Below are positions 21,644-34,309 of a DNA stretch of 64,000 nt, in pieces (within the stretch, counting starts at the first letter, position 1; every line of letters begins with the position of its first letter). The translations under genes were made by a program, and so were the position numbers. Source of the stretch: Gordionus sp. m RMFG-2023 (Eukaryota; Nematomorpha; Gordioida; Chordodea; Parachordodidae); assembly GCF_954871325.1 (NCBI RefSeq), contig NC_088777.1, forward strand, positions 28,745,366-28,809,365, in the 5' to 3' direction. The notes below the pieces were generated by a model. It was not told the origin of the DNA and ran no database searches. It worked only from the letters and a program-made list of their open reading frames with translations.

Positions 21644-23919
21644 AAATAAAATATTATTTTATTATTGGATATAAAGGTGAAGAATAAAAAAGTCAATAAG
21701 CGTATATTAGATTACAAAAATGAAAAAAGATTTTATTATTATCCACTGGATTGGATTGCGAGTGATATATAAAAATATTTATTGCATAACAGCATGATTC
21801 ACTTAAGTCGTTATAATTTAACATAAAATACGGCAATTCGTAGTTTATTCCTTTTAACTTTATATAAGTCATCCTATTTTGCAACATTTTATCATAATAT
21901 CATTAATTTGCGCAATTCGTAGTTTAGTCATTGCAATTCGCAATTTACCTGACAATTCGTAGTTTTTAGTAATTCGTATTTTAGGAGTTTATCATAAACA
22001 ATGACATCTATTTGAATCGGTTATTAGATTTATAAAGATAAATTTGGTGGAGTTTTCTAGTAAATCATGGTTAAATTATGAAATAAATAAGGAGTGGAGA
22101 TAATCAGCTAATAAAGTCCAACAGCCTAAAATAAATTAATAATAAATAGTGCACCAATAATGATAAATGATTATATTTATAATTACGAATATATTTCTTT
22201 TTTGTTTTGAATTATTTTGATATTGTAAATAAAAGTATAATATATGTATTGCTAATAGTTTTAAAAAAATCCTCGATACCCATTTAGTTAAATTGGTTTA
22301 ACTGAATATCTTAAATTGAAATATATAGTTAAAATGATAAATTATGGAATATCTTTAAATAATTTTTTTTAAAATATTTATTATCTTATCCGCTAGCCGA
22401 ATGTTTTTAATTATTTTAAGCAGCTATTTACAGACCTCCAAAACTTGCTTGATATTATTTTTTAATAATATATAGAAGTCTACAGGAGAATAGTAATATA
22501 TTTTATTTAAATGAATGATAAACGTAATTTCAAAAATAAAATATTACAATCCCATAAACGGGTTACAACAAAGAGTATTATAATTGATTATTGATTAGAT
22601 GTAAGTTCGTTGCCTTGGTAATTATAAGCTATATGAATGGATTCTTTCATATTTATAAATATAATTTTTTAATATAAGTAGATGATCCTTACAGCGCTCA
22701 TACATTTAACATTTCAACTAGCGTTTAAAAATGCTAATAATATATTCCTAGCAATGGTTTTCAGCTGTATATTGTTCAAAAGAAAAACCACCATTCTTAA
22801 CCAAAAATCATAAAGGTTTAGATTCAACATTTTTATATAAAAAAATTTTAGCTGGCAGGGTCCTATCTATGCTATATTAAAATTATAATTCAGAAGAACA
22901 TCGCAAAAAAACAATTTATTAGCTTCAATACCTTTTAAATCTCACATCATGAGAATTAATATTTAATTATATTAATTGTGAAAATATTTAGCTGTGATTA
23001 AATGTCAAATGCAAAGTATATTCCACAAATAAGATTTTTTTAATAATTTGAGATAATTTATCAAGTTTATAGATATTATTTTATAATAAAGGAGAAATAA
23101 GGAGATTTTATTTACAAAACGTTCATTTCTATAGTAAACTATTTAGATTTACTAATTTAATATTTATAAAATAAAATTGAAGAATCTTTACATTTATGAT
23201 TATAATTTTTTAATATGTTAGTAGAACTATGGATAACTTGAGCTTGCAACACGAAAAAAAATTGCTATCGTAAAATTCCTTTTTTATTTATAAAATATGC
23301 GATAAAATATAAATTTATATATGCTGTATTAAACATTTAGCGACACTACACTAAGAAGTCCCCTATCAAAAATCACAAGGAAATCCAAACAGATATCAAT
23401 AATGTTTGTAAATTTATAAATTAAATTATTTTATAACTCATTTTTATTTTAAGTAAATTCATAAAGTGCATTCATAACATAAAAGCCCCTTAACAAAAAA
23501 TCGGATGAAAATTGTTAATTCATCTATATTTTGTAAATTTATGAACTAAATAAATTATTTATAATAAATATATATATTGAAATTAAATAAAATTAATCAA
23601 TAATTATAATTTTTTCTAAATATATATTTACATTTTTTTGATTCATATATTATGAAATTGTAAAATAAAATATCTCTTTAATATGTTATGTTATTTTTCA
23701 TAATCTAAATTTTTTTTCAATATATAGAGAGGATTATCTCTATAAACGCTAATAATTGAAGCAAATTTTATAAATAAAATAGGAAAATGTTTAAATTTTG
23801 TATTGAGGCAAAGATAGTATGAATGTAGGGTAATATAGTTGATAAAATCCAATATTTTTGACCAATTAAAAATATTAGCAGTTTAGTGATTATCATTATT
23901 ATTTTTTAAGTTATCTAAA
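21644..23919. other. AT-rich region with stray minisatellite units
   Basis: Three or four isolated copies of the CAATTCGTAGTTT word occur at about 21830-21980, ahead of the main array that begins near 23925. Nothing else is recognisable in this 2.3 kb. Open frames at 20753-20950 and 21693-21887 have no motifs and biased composition. Confidence 0.45.
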
Positions 23920-23924
23920 TGTAA

Positions 23925-25119
23925 TGTTAATTAAGGCAATTCGCAGTTTAGTCATTTTAATTTAACATTAATTACCGCAATTCGTAGTTTAGTCATTTTA
24001 ATTTAACATTATATACGGCAATTCGCAGTTTTGTAATTTAAATTTAACATCATATATTGTTTAGATAATTTAATTTGACAAAAATTAAGGCAATTCGTAT
24101 TTTAGTAATTATAATTTAACATTAATTAACGCATTTCGTATTTTAGTAATTATAATTTAACATTAATTAACGCATTTCGTATAATTTAACGTTATATATT
24201 GCAATTCGCAGTTTAGCCATTATAATTTAACATCATATACTGTTTAGACAATTTAATTTGACATCAATTCGTAGTTTAATCATTTTAATTAAACATTAAA
24301 ACGGCAATTTGTAGTTTAGTCATTTTAATCTAACATTATTTACGGAAATTCGTAGTTTAGTCATTATAATTTAACATTATATACGGAAATTCGAAGTTTA
24401 GTCATTATAATTTAACATTAGTTACCGCAATTCGTAGTTTAGTCATTATAATTTAACATTATATACGGTAATTCGCAGTTTTGTAATTTAAATTTAACAT
24501 CATATATTGTTTAGATAATTTAATTTGACAAAAATTAAGGCAATTCGTATTTTTAATTATAATTTAACATTAATTACCGCATTTCGTATAATTTAACGTT
24601 ATATATTGCAATTCGCAGTTTAGCCATTATAATTTTACATCATATACTGTTTAGACAATTTAATTTAACATTAAATATGGCAATTCGTAGTTTAATTATT
24701 TTAGTTAAACATTAAAACGGCAAATCGTAGTTTAGTCATTTTATTTTAACATTAAAACGGCAATTCTTAGTTTAGTCACTTTATTTTAACATTAAACACG
24801 GCAATTCGTAGTTTAGTCATTTTAATTTAACATAAAATAAGGCAATTAGTAATTTAATCATTTTATTTTAACAATAAATATGGCAATTCGTAGTTTAGTC
24901 ATTTTAATCAAACATAAAATACGGCAATTCGTAGTTAAGTTATGATAATTTATTATTAATTAGAGTAATTCGTAGTTTAGTAATTTTATTTATTAAATAT
25001 GGCAATTCGTAGTTTAGTAATTTTTACATTAAATACGGCAATTCGTAGTTTAAATTTAACATTATATTCGGCAATTCGTAGTTTGGTCATTTTATTTTAA
25101 CATTAAATACGGCAATTCG
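23925..25119. repeat. Minisatellite array, left block (about 41-bp unit)
   Basis: A unit close to GCAATTCGTAGTTTAGTCAT followed by TTTAATTTAACATTAAATACG is repeated in tandem about 28 times, with unit length varying from roughly 20 to 45 bp. The array continues on the far side of a hAT insertion (26204-26795). Higher-order copies are visible: the TTGTTTAGATAATTTAATTTGACAA variant recurs at about 24056 and 24506, showing duplication of multi-unit blocks. Confidence 0.9.
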
Positions 25120-25127
25120 TTGTTTAG

Positions 25128-26195
25128 TAGTGCTGTAAACATTTTTAAAAAAATCGAACGCGTTCGCGTTCATTGACAAAAATCGAACGCGTTCACGTTC
25201 AAAAAAAGGAACGCGTTCAAGTTCGTGAACGCGTTCATGCGTTCAAAATTTTATGATAAATTTTTTTTTAAATTTAATTTAATATAAATAAATGCCTTAT
25301 ATTTTTCAACCCAATATATTAGCCATGATAAAAAATAATAGTTTTATTTTGATAATATAATTATAAATACAATATAAAAGAGCGATAAAAAAATAAATTT
25401 ATAAAAAAATTTTCTTATTAATTTTTAATAATAATTGCTTTTCAAAATTTTCATCTGATAGGCATGAACGCTTGGCACTTAATACAGCGTTAGCTATACT
25501 AAAAACTCGCTCAACAGGGGCAGATGAAGGGATTGCGGTGTTATACTTGATAAACATTCTTTTAAAAGGGGGAATTTATTAAAAACATTTAATGTTTTAT
25601 CCATTGTCTCAAAAAATTGAGCTATGTTATCATCCTCCAATCTGCCCTCTTCTTCCTCGTCAAAAAAAAGGATATCTCGGAATTGATTTTAAAACAGTGA
25701 AATATTTTTGATAGGGCCATGGTAATTGTAATTCATCTAATATTGAATTTTTATTTTCAGAATCTGATGATGAAATATTTATATCCTTGCAAATCCTAAT
25801 CTATTAAATTAAAATATTCAAATTAATAAACTTTAATCTTATCTTCTCTAGCAGTAGCACGTTATGGTGTTAATTGCAATATGAAAGAGGAAAAAGTAAA
25901 AACAGCTGATTAAAAAATATAAGACTTTTTTGTTAAAAAATTGGATTAAATATTAATTTTTCAAATAAATAAAAATATAAGACTTTTTTGTTAAAAAATG
26001 CGGATTAATATTAATTTTTCAAATAAATAAAAATAAAAAGTGTTTTTAAAATTGAACGAACGTAAAATTGAACGCGTTCATCAAAGAAAAGGAACGCGTT
26101 CACGTTCAAAGTTCGTCAAAAAAAAAGGAACGCCGTTCATCACCTTTTTTCAAAAAAACGAACTTCGTTCACGAACGCGTTCGTTTACAACACTA
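25128..26195 (-). mobile_element. hAT element inside the minisatellite
   Basis: The ends TAGTGCTGTAAAC and GTTTACAACACTA are flanked by an exact 8-bp duplication TTGTTTAG (25120-25127, 26196-26203) made from a satellite unit. Both subterminal regions are packed with GAACGCGTTC palindromes. The minus strand of about 25430-25560 encodes a hAT dimerisation block with APVERVFSIANAVLSAKRSC. The rest of the transposase is mostly deleted or decayed. Confidence 0.93.
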
Positions 26196-26203
26196 TTGTT
26201 TAG

Positions 26204-26795
26204 TAATTATAATTTAACATTAATTATCGTAATTGGTAGTTTAGTCATTTTAATTTAAGATTAATTACCGCAATTCGTAGTTTAGTGATTTTAATTTAAC
26301 AATATCTACCGCAATTCGTAGTTTATTTTAACATTAAAACGGCAATTCGTAGTTTGGTAATTTTATTTTAACAATAAATGCGGCAATTTGTAGTTTAGTC
26401 ATTTTAATTTAACATTAAATACGGCAATTTATAGTTCATTTTAATTTAACATAAAATGAAGCAATTCGTAGTTTAGTCATTCTAATTTAAGATTAATTAC
26501 TGCAATTCGTAGTTTAGTCATTATAATTTAACATTATATACGGCAATTCATAGTTTAGTCACTTTAAATACGGCAATTCGTAGTTTAAATTTAACATTAT
26601 ATACGGCTATTCGTATTTTAGTCATTTTAATTTAACATAAATACGGCAATTTGTAGTTTAGTCACTTTATTTTAACATTAAATACGGCAATTCGTAGTTT
26701 AAATTTAGCATTATATACGGCAATTTGTAGTTTAGTCATTTTAATTTAACATTATTTACCGCAATTCGTAGTTTAGTCATTATAATTTAACATAT
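26204..26795. repeat. Minisatellite array, right block
   Basis: This continues the CAATTCGTAGTTTAGTCAT array after the hAT insertion, with about 14 more units. It ends abruptly at about 26795, where a Ty3/Gypsy fossil begins. The last units are among the most uniform of the array. Confidence 0.9.
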
Positions 26796-26799
26796 ACGG

Positions 26800-28380
26800 T
26801 TGTAATATAAATTGAATTCATCGTGATAACGTAATGGGGGTTTCGAAACTCTTTTTTCAAGAGTTGTATTCTCATGTTCTGCCTTTTCCACTTCTTCGGT
26901 CAACGTAACGGGTATTTCCTTCTCTTGTGTATGTGCATCCCTCAATTGATCTGCATGCTTGTTTTTAACGATCCCCTTTGATTCCACATCGTACAATATT
27001 TCGCTTTTTCGTTGTAACACTTTTCCTTCATGCCACCCTGCTGTCCTTTCGTTTGCTATCCAAACTTTTTGCTGCTCTACAAACTCCCGAGGTACAACAC
27101 TTCTATCTTTGTATTACTTTTGTTTCTATAGAGCGTTTTCCGTCCTTTCTCTCGTTGATAATTCCCACTGATCCAATGTCGTCCTAAGCGACCTTCCAAA
27201 CATCATCTCGGCAGGAGATTTACCAGTAGTTGCATTGGGAGTATTACGGTGAGTAATTAAAACATTTGCTAAATTTAACTCGTCCGGAGTCCCACATCTC
27301 CTTCAAGCATAGAAACGCGTCTTTATCGTCCTTATATATCGTTCAGCCAAACCATTCGATTTGGGGCTATAAGGGGCCGATCTAAAATGTTTTATATTGT
27401 TTTTAAAAAGAAACGTTTTGAATTCAGATCCAGTAAACTGAGTACCGTTATCTGAGACAATGTAGCGAGGTAACCCAAATCTAGCGAAATAATTACGCAG
27501 ATTATTTATTACACTCGCCGAATTAATATGTGTTAAAATTGCAACTTCAACCCATTTGGTAAAAGCGTCTACGCAAATTAACCAATATTTTCCAGATACG
27601 GGGCCTGTCAAATCAATGTGTAATCGTTCCCAAGGTCCGGTAGGAATGTTCCAATTGTATAATGGCACTTCTTAAGCTCCCGGCCTTCCTTCTTGACAAC
27701 TCTTACAACATTTAACAAAGTCTTCAACATCCGTATCGAGATTTGTCCAAAACACGTAATATCTACACAATGATTTCATCCCCACTATCCCAGGATGTCC
27801 TCGATGAATCACATATAAAACCTCCTTTTTTAAAATATCTGGAATAATAATTCTATCATTATAAAATAATAATCCTTCTTCGAACGAAATATTATCTTTA
27901 ATCGAAATATATTTTTTTACAATCTCCGAATAATTATTTATATTATCAATATACCAATGATTTTTTATTAATTTAATAATCTCTTTTAGGTTTATATCAT
28001 TGCTCGTTTAACTTACGACTTTACTGCGTGTGAAAGATAAATCCTCTATTAAATTAATTTTTAATCCTCTGATTTCTTCTTCGAATTTTTTTGTAACTTC
28101 ATTGGTTTTTGCTTTCTCTACCCCCAAACGGAACAGAGCATCGGCACATTTATTTTGATTACCTGGTCTATATATTTTCTCATAATCATAATTTAATAGT
28201 TTCGTCGCCCATCGTATTAAACGGTTATTTGTTATTTTGTTAAGATCTCTTTTATCACCTAAAATATATTGTAATGGTTTATGATCAGTTACCAAGATAA
28301 AATGTCTTCCAAAAATATATTGATGAAACTTCTCGATAGCGAACATGATCGCCATCAATTTGTATTTAAATTTAAACGAA
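26800..28380 (-). mobile_element. Ty3/Gypsy LTR-retroelement fossil (RNase H-integrase part)
   Basis: On the minus strand, 28008-28358 carries the RNase H region with FILVTDHKPLQYILG and CADAL. Then 27303-27668 carries the integrase core with WLICVDAFTKWVE, VSDNGTQFTG and SPKSNGLAERYIRTIK words. A tail follows toward 26800. The pol order RNase H-integrase places it in Ty3/Gypsy. gag, protease and most of the reverse transcriptase are absent, and no LTRs were recognised. It is a truncated, broken copy with roughly three or four breaks visible, of moderate age. It abuts the minisatellite on one side. Confidence 0.85.
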
Positions 28381-28843
28381 TATTTTTATTTTACATAATT
28401 GGATGAATTATTTGGAAATATTTTTCTGTCTAGATTTATTAAATTATATATAAAATGTAATTTTGTTACTTGCTGAAAATTTTCTCTCTTTCCTCTAAAG
28501 ACCTATCACTGATAAGTCAAATTGTCTGTATCTACCTCTTTTTTTCATTATGAGAGGCATTTTGATATTTTTTAGCTTTTTAAGAGTTTCATCATTATCC
28601 ATGGTTTCATTTTCAGTAATAATTGATGAAGTTTTTATGACTGGAATAATTACATTTGTGTCTATATTTAGTATTAAAAAATATTTTACAAAAAATAAGC
28701 ATACCTTGTTGACTGTTTAACAATTTGGGCATAACTATGGGATTGGGAAAAATATTTTGATCCACTTCCATAACATAAAAATATTTTCCTGTTTGGACAA
28801 TATCTTCAAGTTTTCTAAATTTTTCAATAAATACATCAAAGAT
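28381..28843. other. AT-rich spacer
   Basis: This is AT-rich sequence between the Ty3/Gypsy fossil and the MULE remnant. No motif, terminal repeat or open frame of note was seen. Confidence 0.4.
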
Positions 28844-30673
28844 TTATTGAGGAAGGTGTGACATTAACCCTGAAAAGGGCAGCAATATTCTTTGTACCTT
28901 TATAAATTTTTCATTGATATTTAAATTTTTTGTTAAAGGAATAGTATGATGTTTTGATATATTTAAAAATGATTGTGATGTGTTTACAGGTGGCAATAAT
29001 AATGTATCTTGCATATATTTTTGGTCCATCTCTCACCACATAGATGACTAAGATAAATGTTTAATTTGGATGTAGCATGAAGTGCTAATATATGACAACA
29101 AGGAAGCTTGATGCATGTCAAAAATCCACAGGTACAAGTATCCAATGTTACTTTAAACTCAACACCCTTTTCACAGATGAATCCAGTGTTTAAAATGGTA
29201 TCGATATTGAATAATTGAAATTGATTGTGGAGCAAAATTTCATTTAAAACAATTTTAAATGCATATGGGGTTAGAAGTTTGGAGTATGCATGCTCCGGGG
29301 TATAAGATGCATATGTTACAACAGGTTGTCTTTCTATAGTCATTATATTTCTAAATTTTCTTTCAAAAGCCTGTGATCCAACCACTGTTGATAAATCTGA
29401 AAAAAGATCGTTCAATGGTGAATATTAATTAACAACTGTTTTTATTTTTTGATTTAATGATTCAAGTCGGTTTGTCAGATTTAGAAGATGGGGTGATTCG
29501 TTTCTCCAGTATATGACCCATTCTTTCCTGATTTGAAGCCAATTTATATTAAAATACAATGAAACTAATGGCAAATCTAATTCAATAAGTTTTGAATAAA
29601 GTATAAATCTCCTCTGTTTTGCTATACACCATTTTTTCCATTATATCCAATACTATTTTAACCTCATATGATGTGATATTTCATTTATCAGCTGTAATTT
29701 CTCTTTTAAATATCCTTAGAGCATGAAAAATACATATATGGATCCTAACAGCTGGGAAGCTATCATAGAAGGCATTTCTATCTGCCATATCTTTATCCGC
29801 AACTATTACCTCAAGATCTTGCAAATTATTATTATGTGATTTCATAAAATCACACATTTTTTGACACACTTATAGCTTTCACTTTGTACAAGCCAAAGTG
29901 ATACAATTTGTGACTCACCGTTCCCATCTACAACTAAAGTTATGAAAAGAGATTTATAAGTTGCATCCACAAACATTACTTCAGGAAATCTTTTGAGATT
30001 GTTTTGCATTGTCTCATCCTGAAAGAATATCCCTAGTAATACGTCATTTTCCTCTGCAACCTCAACAATGGCTGCCTTATTTCCTTTTAGCAGTTCAAAT
30101 ATACTTGTTAAATCATTTGTCTTGGTTTTATTAATTTTCGTTTAGACATTATGGATATCTTTAAGAGTCATGTTTTAAAAGAGATTCCTAAATTTTTAAC
30201 TTGTTTGCCTTTAATTTTATAGAATTTTCAACTATTTCCCTCTCATCCAAAGAAAGCATTCTTTGTTTAGGTAAGGATTGGAAAGTACTTTTATCTATTT
30301 ATAAGATTTAGAATTTGTTATAATATATAATTATACTTAAATCATAATTTGAATGCTCATCAACCATAGTCACGATTTCTAAGTAATGTCCGTCCTTATG
30401 TTTGAGGCATATTGTGAATTTAAAGGAACACTTCTTACAAAATGTTGATGAATTTCTAATACCCATAGACCGGTTTTTTTGAATTGAGCCACCATATTTA
30501 CAGGAATAATAAACTTTTTGATATTTAAAAAGATTTATGACCTCTACAGGATATGGTGTTTTTAGCAAAGTGGATCTTGCTACATAAATATTTACAAAAT
30601 TTGAATTTTCAAATTCTTCAATTGTCCTAGACAGTGAATCATATAAAGTAAATGTAGCTCCAAGATATAGCAT
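28844..30673 (-). pseudogene. MULE transposase remnant, ZSWIM1/3-like
   Basis: In order on the minus strand, the N-terminal FAR1/ZSWIM-like region is at 30308-30673, with KVYYSCKYGG and FCKKCSFKFTICLKHKDGHY. Then come a LKANK word and the MULE core, with MFVDATYKSLFITLVVDG at about 29910-29980. The block VIVADKDMADRNAF...FPAVRIHICIFHAL is at 29681-29869. A NWLQIRKEWVIYWRNES stretch lies near 29500. The SWIM zinc finger CTCGFLTCIKLPCCHILALH is at about 29090-29150, and the tail at 28844-29029. These proteins catalyse cut-and-paste movement of Mutator-like elements; some animal copies were domesticated. At least four frame changes or stops, one just after the SWIM finger near 29030, make this copy inactive. 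Confidence 0.88.
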
Positions 30674-30810
30674 CTATAAATATGTTTATTATAACATAAG
30701 ATATTTGTGAAATATATTATAAAATCTATTAACTAATCCAGAAATTAGCTTATAAAATTGATAACATTTGGACTGAATTCAACTGAGAAAGTATATAGAA
30801 TAGCATAAAA

Positions 30811-31228
30811 TATCCATGTTTAATTATGATATTTATAAAAAGTTTACCTTTGTAATTTCTAATTCTGTGATAGCAGAAATTTGTGTAAGTAGAGAAAATG
30901 CTGAATGCTAGGTTCAGAGAATATTTAATTAATATATAAAATATAAATTGTTTATTTACCTTTATTTCCTATTCTGTACTTTCCATATCAGTAAATTTAT
31001 AGTAGAGAAATATCAAAAATATCCATGTTTAATTATGATATTTATAAAAAGTTTACCTTTGTAATTTCTAATTCTGTGATAGCAGAAATTTATGTAAGTA
31101 GAGAAAATGCTGAATGCTAGGTTTAGAGATATTTAATTAATGTATAAAATATAAATTGTTTATTTACCTTTATTTCCTATTCTGTACTTTCCATATCAGT
31201 AAATTTATAGTAGAGAAATATCAAAAAT
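30811..31228. repeat. Two-copy tandem duplication, 209-bp period
   Basis: The segment starting ATCCATGTTTAATTATGATA at 30812 repeats almost exactly from 31021. It includes GTGATAGCAGAAATTT, AATGCTGAATGCTAGG and TTTCCTATTCTGTACTTTCC. Only a handful of differences are visible, so the duplication looks recent. Confidence 0.9.
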
Positions 31229-32300
31229 AGCTTTGAAAATAAAATCCATTTTTTTTATAAAATGGAGGATTTTAAATATCGCGGGAACATGGTGTTAAAT
31301 AAACTTAATAAACGAGGGTGCAATATTTAGTATTTTCACTAAATATCGCAGGCGTGATATTTAGTTTTTTCGCTAAATATCACGGGCGTTAGTAGGAGTC
31401 ATTATCAATCTTAATAGCTTTTATTATATAAATCTGATTAATATGTTTCATTTCTAACCATCCTTGCCGTATAAATATCTTAATGCTTCAATATATTTTC
31501 ATAATTTCTTCTAAAGATTTTTATGTTTTTGTTTTATGTTTTTGTTTTATCAATTTATCTAACATAATAAAATCTGATATGAGTTAACATCGTGAGTGTC
31601 ATGCTCATGGCTATGACTGCAAATTAACCATCATCTATTAATTGTTTGGCAATGTAAGTTAAGATTATTACAGCTGCTGAGAGCATATGAATGCAATTTT
31701 AGATAAGCAATAATGGAAAACTGTGTAGTCGTTTATATATTATTAAAGGAAAATAATCTTTTAGAAATTTAATATCTCACAATAATTTTCTAGATTACTT
31801 ATCTAGTTTATATTATAATATCTTAGAGGAAGCCTAACCACCATATAGTTTTATGATTTGGATTGGTCGTTTATAATATCTTCTTCAAGAATTGTTGATT
31901 TGGTTAGGCCTATAAATTTTTCCTTATTAGTCCATTCTATAAAACATTTTCTAAGATGGCAACAGAGAGTTATATATAAGTTTCATGACCTTTTATCAAT
32001 GTAAGTTGCTAAGAATTATATTATATTATGTGGTTTTTAAAAACCATTATCAATTGAGGCATATGTATAAATTAATTAACCTTTTTTATAACTTGTAATT
32101 CTATAGGTGCAAAATTTTTTATATCAGCAATCGAAATTATTTTATACTGTAATAAATAGATTTGTATTAAAAAATATTATTTTCAGAAATGTCTTGTATT
32201 GTTTTAATTATTTATATGCTAGTTTATTTTATATGAATAATATAATAAATGACAAAATATGAAATCCAGAATAATTGTTCAGAGTTAGCAAATTTAAAAA
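31229..32300. other. AT-rich region with short inverted CTAAATATC words
   Basis: At 31270-31395 the words AAATATCGCGGG, CTAAATATCGCAGGCG, GATATTTAG and CTAAATATCACGGGCG form overlapping inverted repeats. They could be the worn end of the MULE or of another DNA element. The rest is AT-rich with no gene recognised. Confidence 0.35.
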
Positions 32301-32317
32301 AAGTATAATATATTAAT

Positions 32318-32453
32318 ATAAAACCCGGCCGAAGGCCGGGCAAAATCTGGCAGAAGGTCCGCAAATTAGGGGGTATAGGGGCAAATCCCTACAGCCTCAT
32401 ATTTTTTTAAGTTGATCCCCCTGAGATTGTAAAGGCTAGCGACGCCGCTGGAT
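32318..32453. mobile_element. Right end of a hAT-like element
   Basis: A perfect hairpin, CCCGGCC-GAAG-GGCCGGG, at about 32322-32341 is followed by G-rich runs. A terminus GCTAGCGACGCCGCTG ends at 32453; its complement CAGCGGCGTCGCTAGC resembles the hAT ends CAGTGGCGTCACTAGG at 36953. No left end or target duplication was found. Confidence 0.45.
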
Positions 32454-33625
32454 ATTGCTAAACTGCATATTACAAGCAAAGAGCTTAAACCTATTTTAGA
32501 AGATATCACTATATTATTATAATTAATCTAAATATTAATAATTAAGAAAAGAAAAATAAATGCTTTTAATAAAATATTTTGTTTAATAAAATTGTATCAG
32601 TAGCAAATTAAATATAAAATTAAAATAAATAATGGACTCATGATCAGGGTTGCCAGGTCAAAATTTTCAAATTGCCGGATAAATTTGGTATTATGCGGGA
32701 GAAATACGAAAATTGCAGTAGAAAATATCTAAAAAAAAATTTTTGCGGGCTGAATTGACTTAATTATCCCCCTATTATTTTTTATAATTAGTTTATATAA
32801 ATAAAAAGTCGGTAACTATTTTTCAAAATAAAATAACATCTTGATTTATTAAAATATATTAATTTATAAAAAAACACGATCTTTTTTAAATATACAAAAA
32901 TGTAAACAAGATAAAATTTTATAAAAAAAAACGATTTTAATTTTACAATTAAAAATATATTTTATGCGAATGACCCGCAAAACGACTGCAATTGGAAATC
33001 TACCGTGTGTGTGTATAACATTATAGGGATAGGCGCTTAATTATCACGTATCACGTTTAAATACATTATAAAATACTCCAAAAATAAGAAATAATACAAA
33101 TGCAACTACAGTTGCGGCAATTGTAATCACTTATCTTGTAGTACAACATTCAAAGAGACACTTATCATCACAATGTTTGTAGAATCTTTTCCCCATAATA
33201 TTTAACGACTCTAATATAAATGAAAACTATATTTGTAGTGTTGTAGCTGTTGAAAAAAAAGAAGAAATAAATTTAATATAATATATTAAATGTCAGTTAT
33301 TTTCTAACAGGGGAATTAGTGTTTCCTTGTGGATGGGAGTGAAACGAAATCATCACATGGGTTTTTTTGGTAAAAAACAATAAAAGTTTTTTTGTGTGCG
33401 GGTTGGTATGAAAAAGACATTATATTGGATGAAGCCAGGATGGATCGTGAAGGATTTAGCAATTTAATGATTATCGTTTATGATACTTAGATATTTTTAT
33501 ATATTTGTACGAATAAATTGGACTTGTAAAATTGTCCTTGTTGGTAATGTTTATTGTTGATATTTATATAATTATTATAAAAGGATTGTTTTGGATTGTT
33601 AAGTTATATTTTTTAGAGAGAAGGG

Positions 33626-34300
33626 TTGAGAGTAAGAGGCATTTGTAGAACAAAAATGAGCAAGGCTATCAATGTTTTAGGACTTAAATCCAGAAGGTCA
33701 CTTCTTGACGTTTTGAAAGATGGGCATACATATGCAATTCTAACAGATGCATTTAATAAGGGAAATATTAAAATATTTACCTTGATCCTCCCCTATTTCA
33801 ACAAAATTAAGGTCGTTTCAATAAAACTATTAAATTTTTTCCCCTCAAATAGTGAAAAATCCAAAGACATAGCTAACCACATAATGGTAAATATAGCAGA
33901 TTCGAGATTATCAATAAATTGCATGTTAGCTTTCTGATCTGGTAATGCCTCAGTAAATTTGGTAAAACAGAGTGTATTTACAGAATTGAGTCAGCACAAT
34001 GTTGGTCGCGATATGTTCCTAATACCCACCATCGATAGAATTTTAAAATTTTATAAACCTTTAAAAAAATATTTCTTAAATTAATATTATATAAGCTGTC
34101 CTGACATTTTGAAAATTATTTTCAATAATGAATGGCAGAGGTTTATTTAGGAATGATTTCACATGTAGGAAATCTACTATATGCTATGTGTAATTACAAT
34201 CAGAAGAATCTTAACAAAAATTCACAAAATTATGCTGCAGATGTGTTCATCTTTACAGTTAAAAATTGACAATAAATTTTATGGCGCCATTGCTAAAACT
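33626..34300 (+). pseudogene. hAT transposase partial copy, plus-strand arm
   Basis: The plus-strand frame holds MSKAINVLGLKSRRSLLDVL, DGHTYAILTDAFNKGNIKIF, FPSNSEKSKDIANHIM and NIADSRLSINCMLAF. A decayed RDMFLIPTIDRILKFYKPLK-like continuation follows. This corresponds to the catalytic region of a hAT transposase (LTD...NKG then the N..D region). It is the mirror copy of the minus-strand gene at 34310-35790 and stops near 34300 at the arm junction. Several frame changes follow the first 104 codons. Confidence 0.8.
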
Positions 34301-34309
34301 TATTAATAT

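Noticed and set aside
23925-26795. CRISPR-like array
   Set aside because: Units are direct tandem repeats of about 41 bp with no unique spacers, in clearly eukaryotic DNA.
26959-27187. Plus-strand open frames of about 70 codons
   Set aside because: They lie antisense to the Ty3/Gypsy fossil and have no motif of their own.
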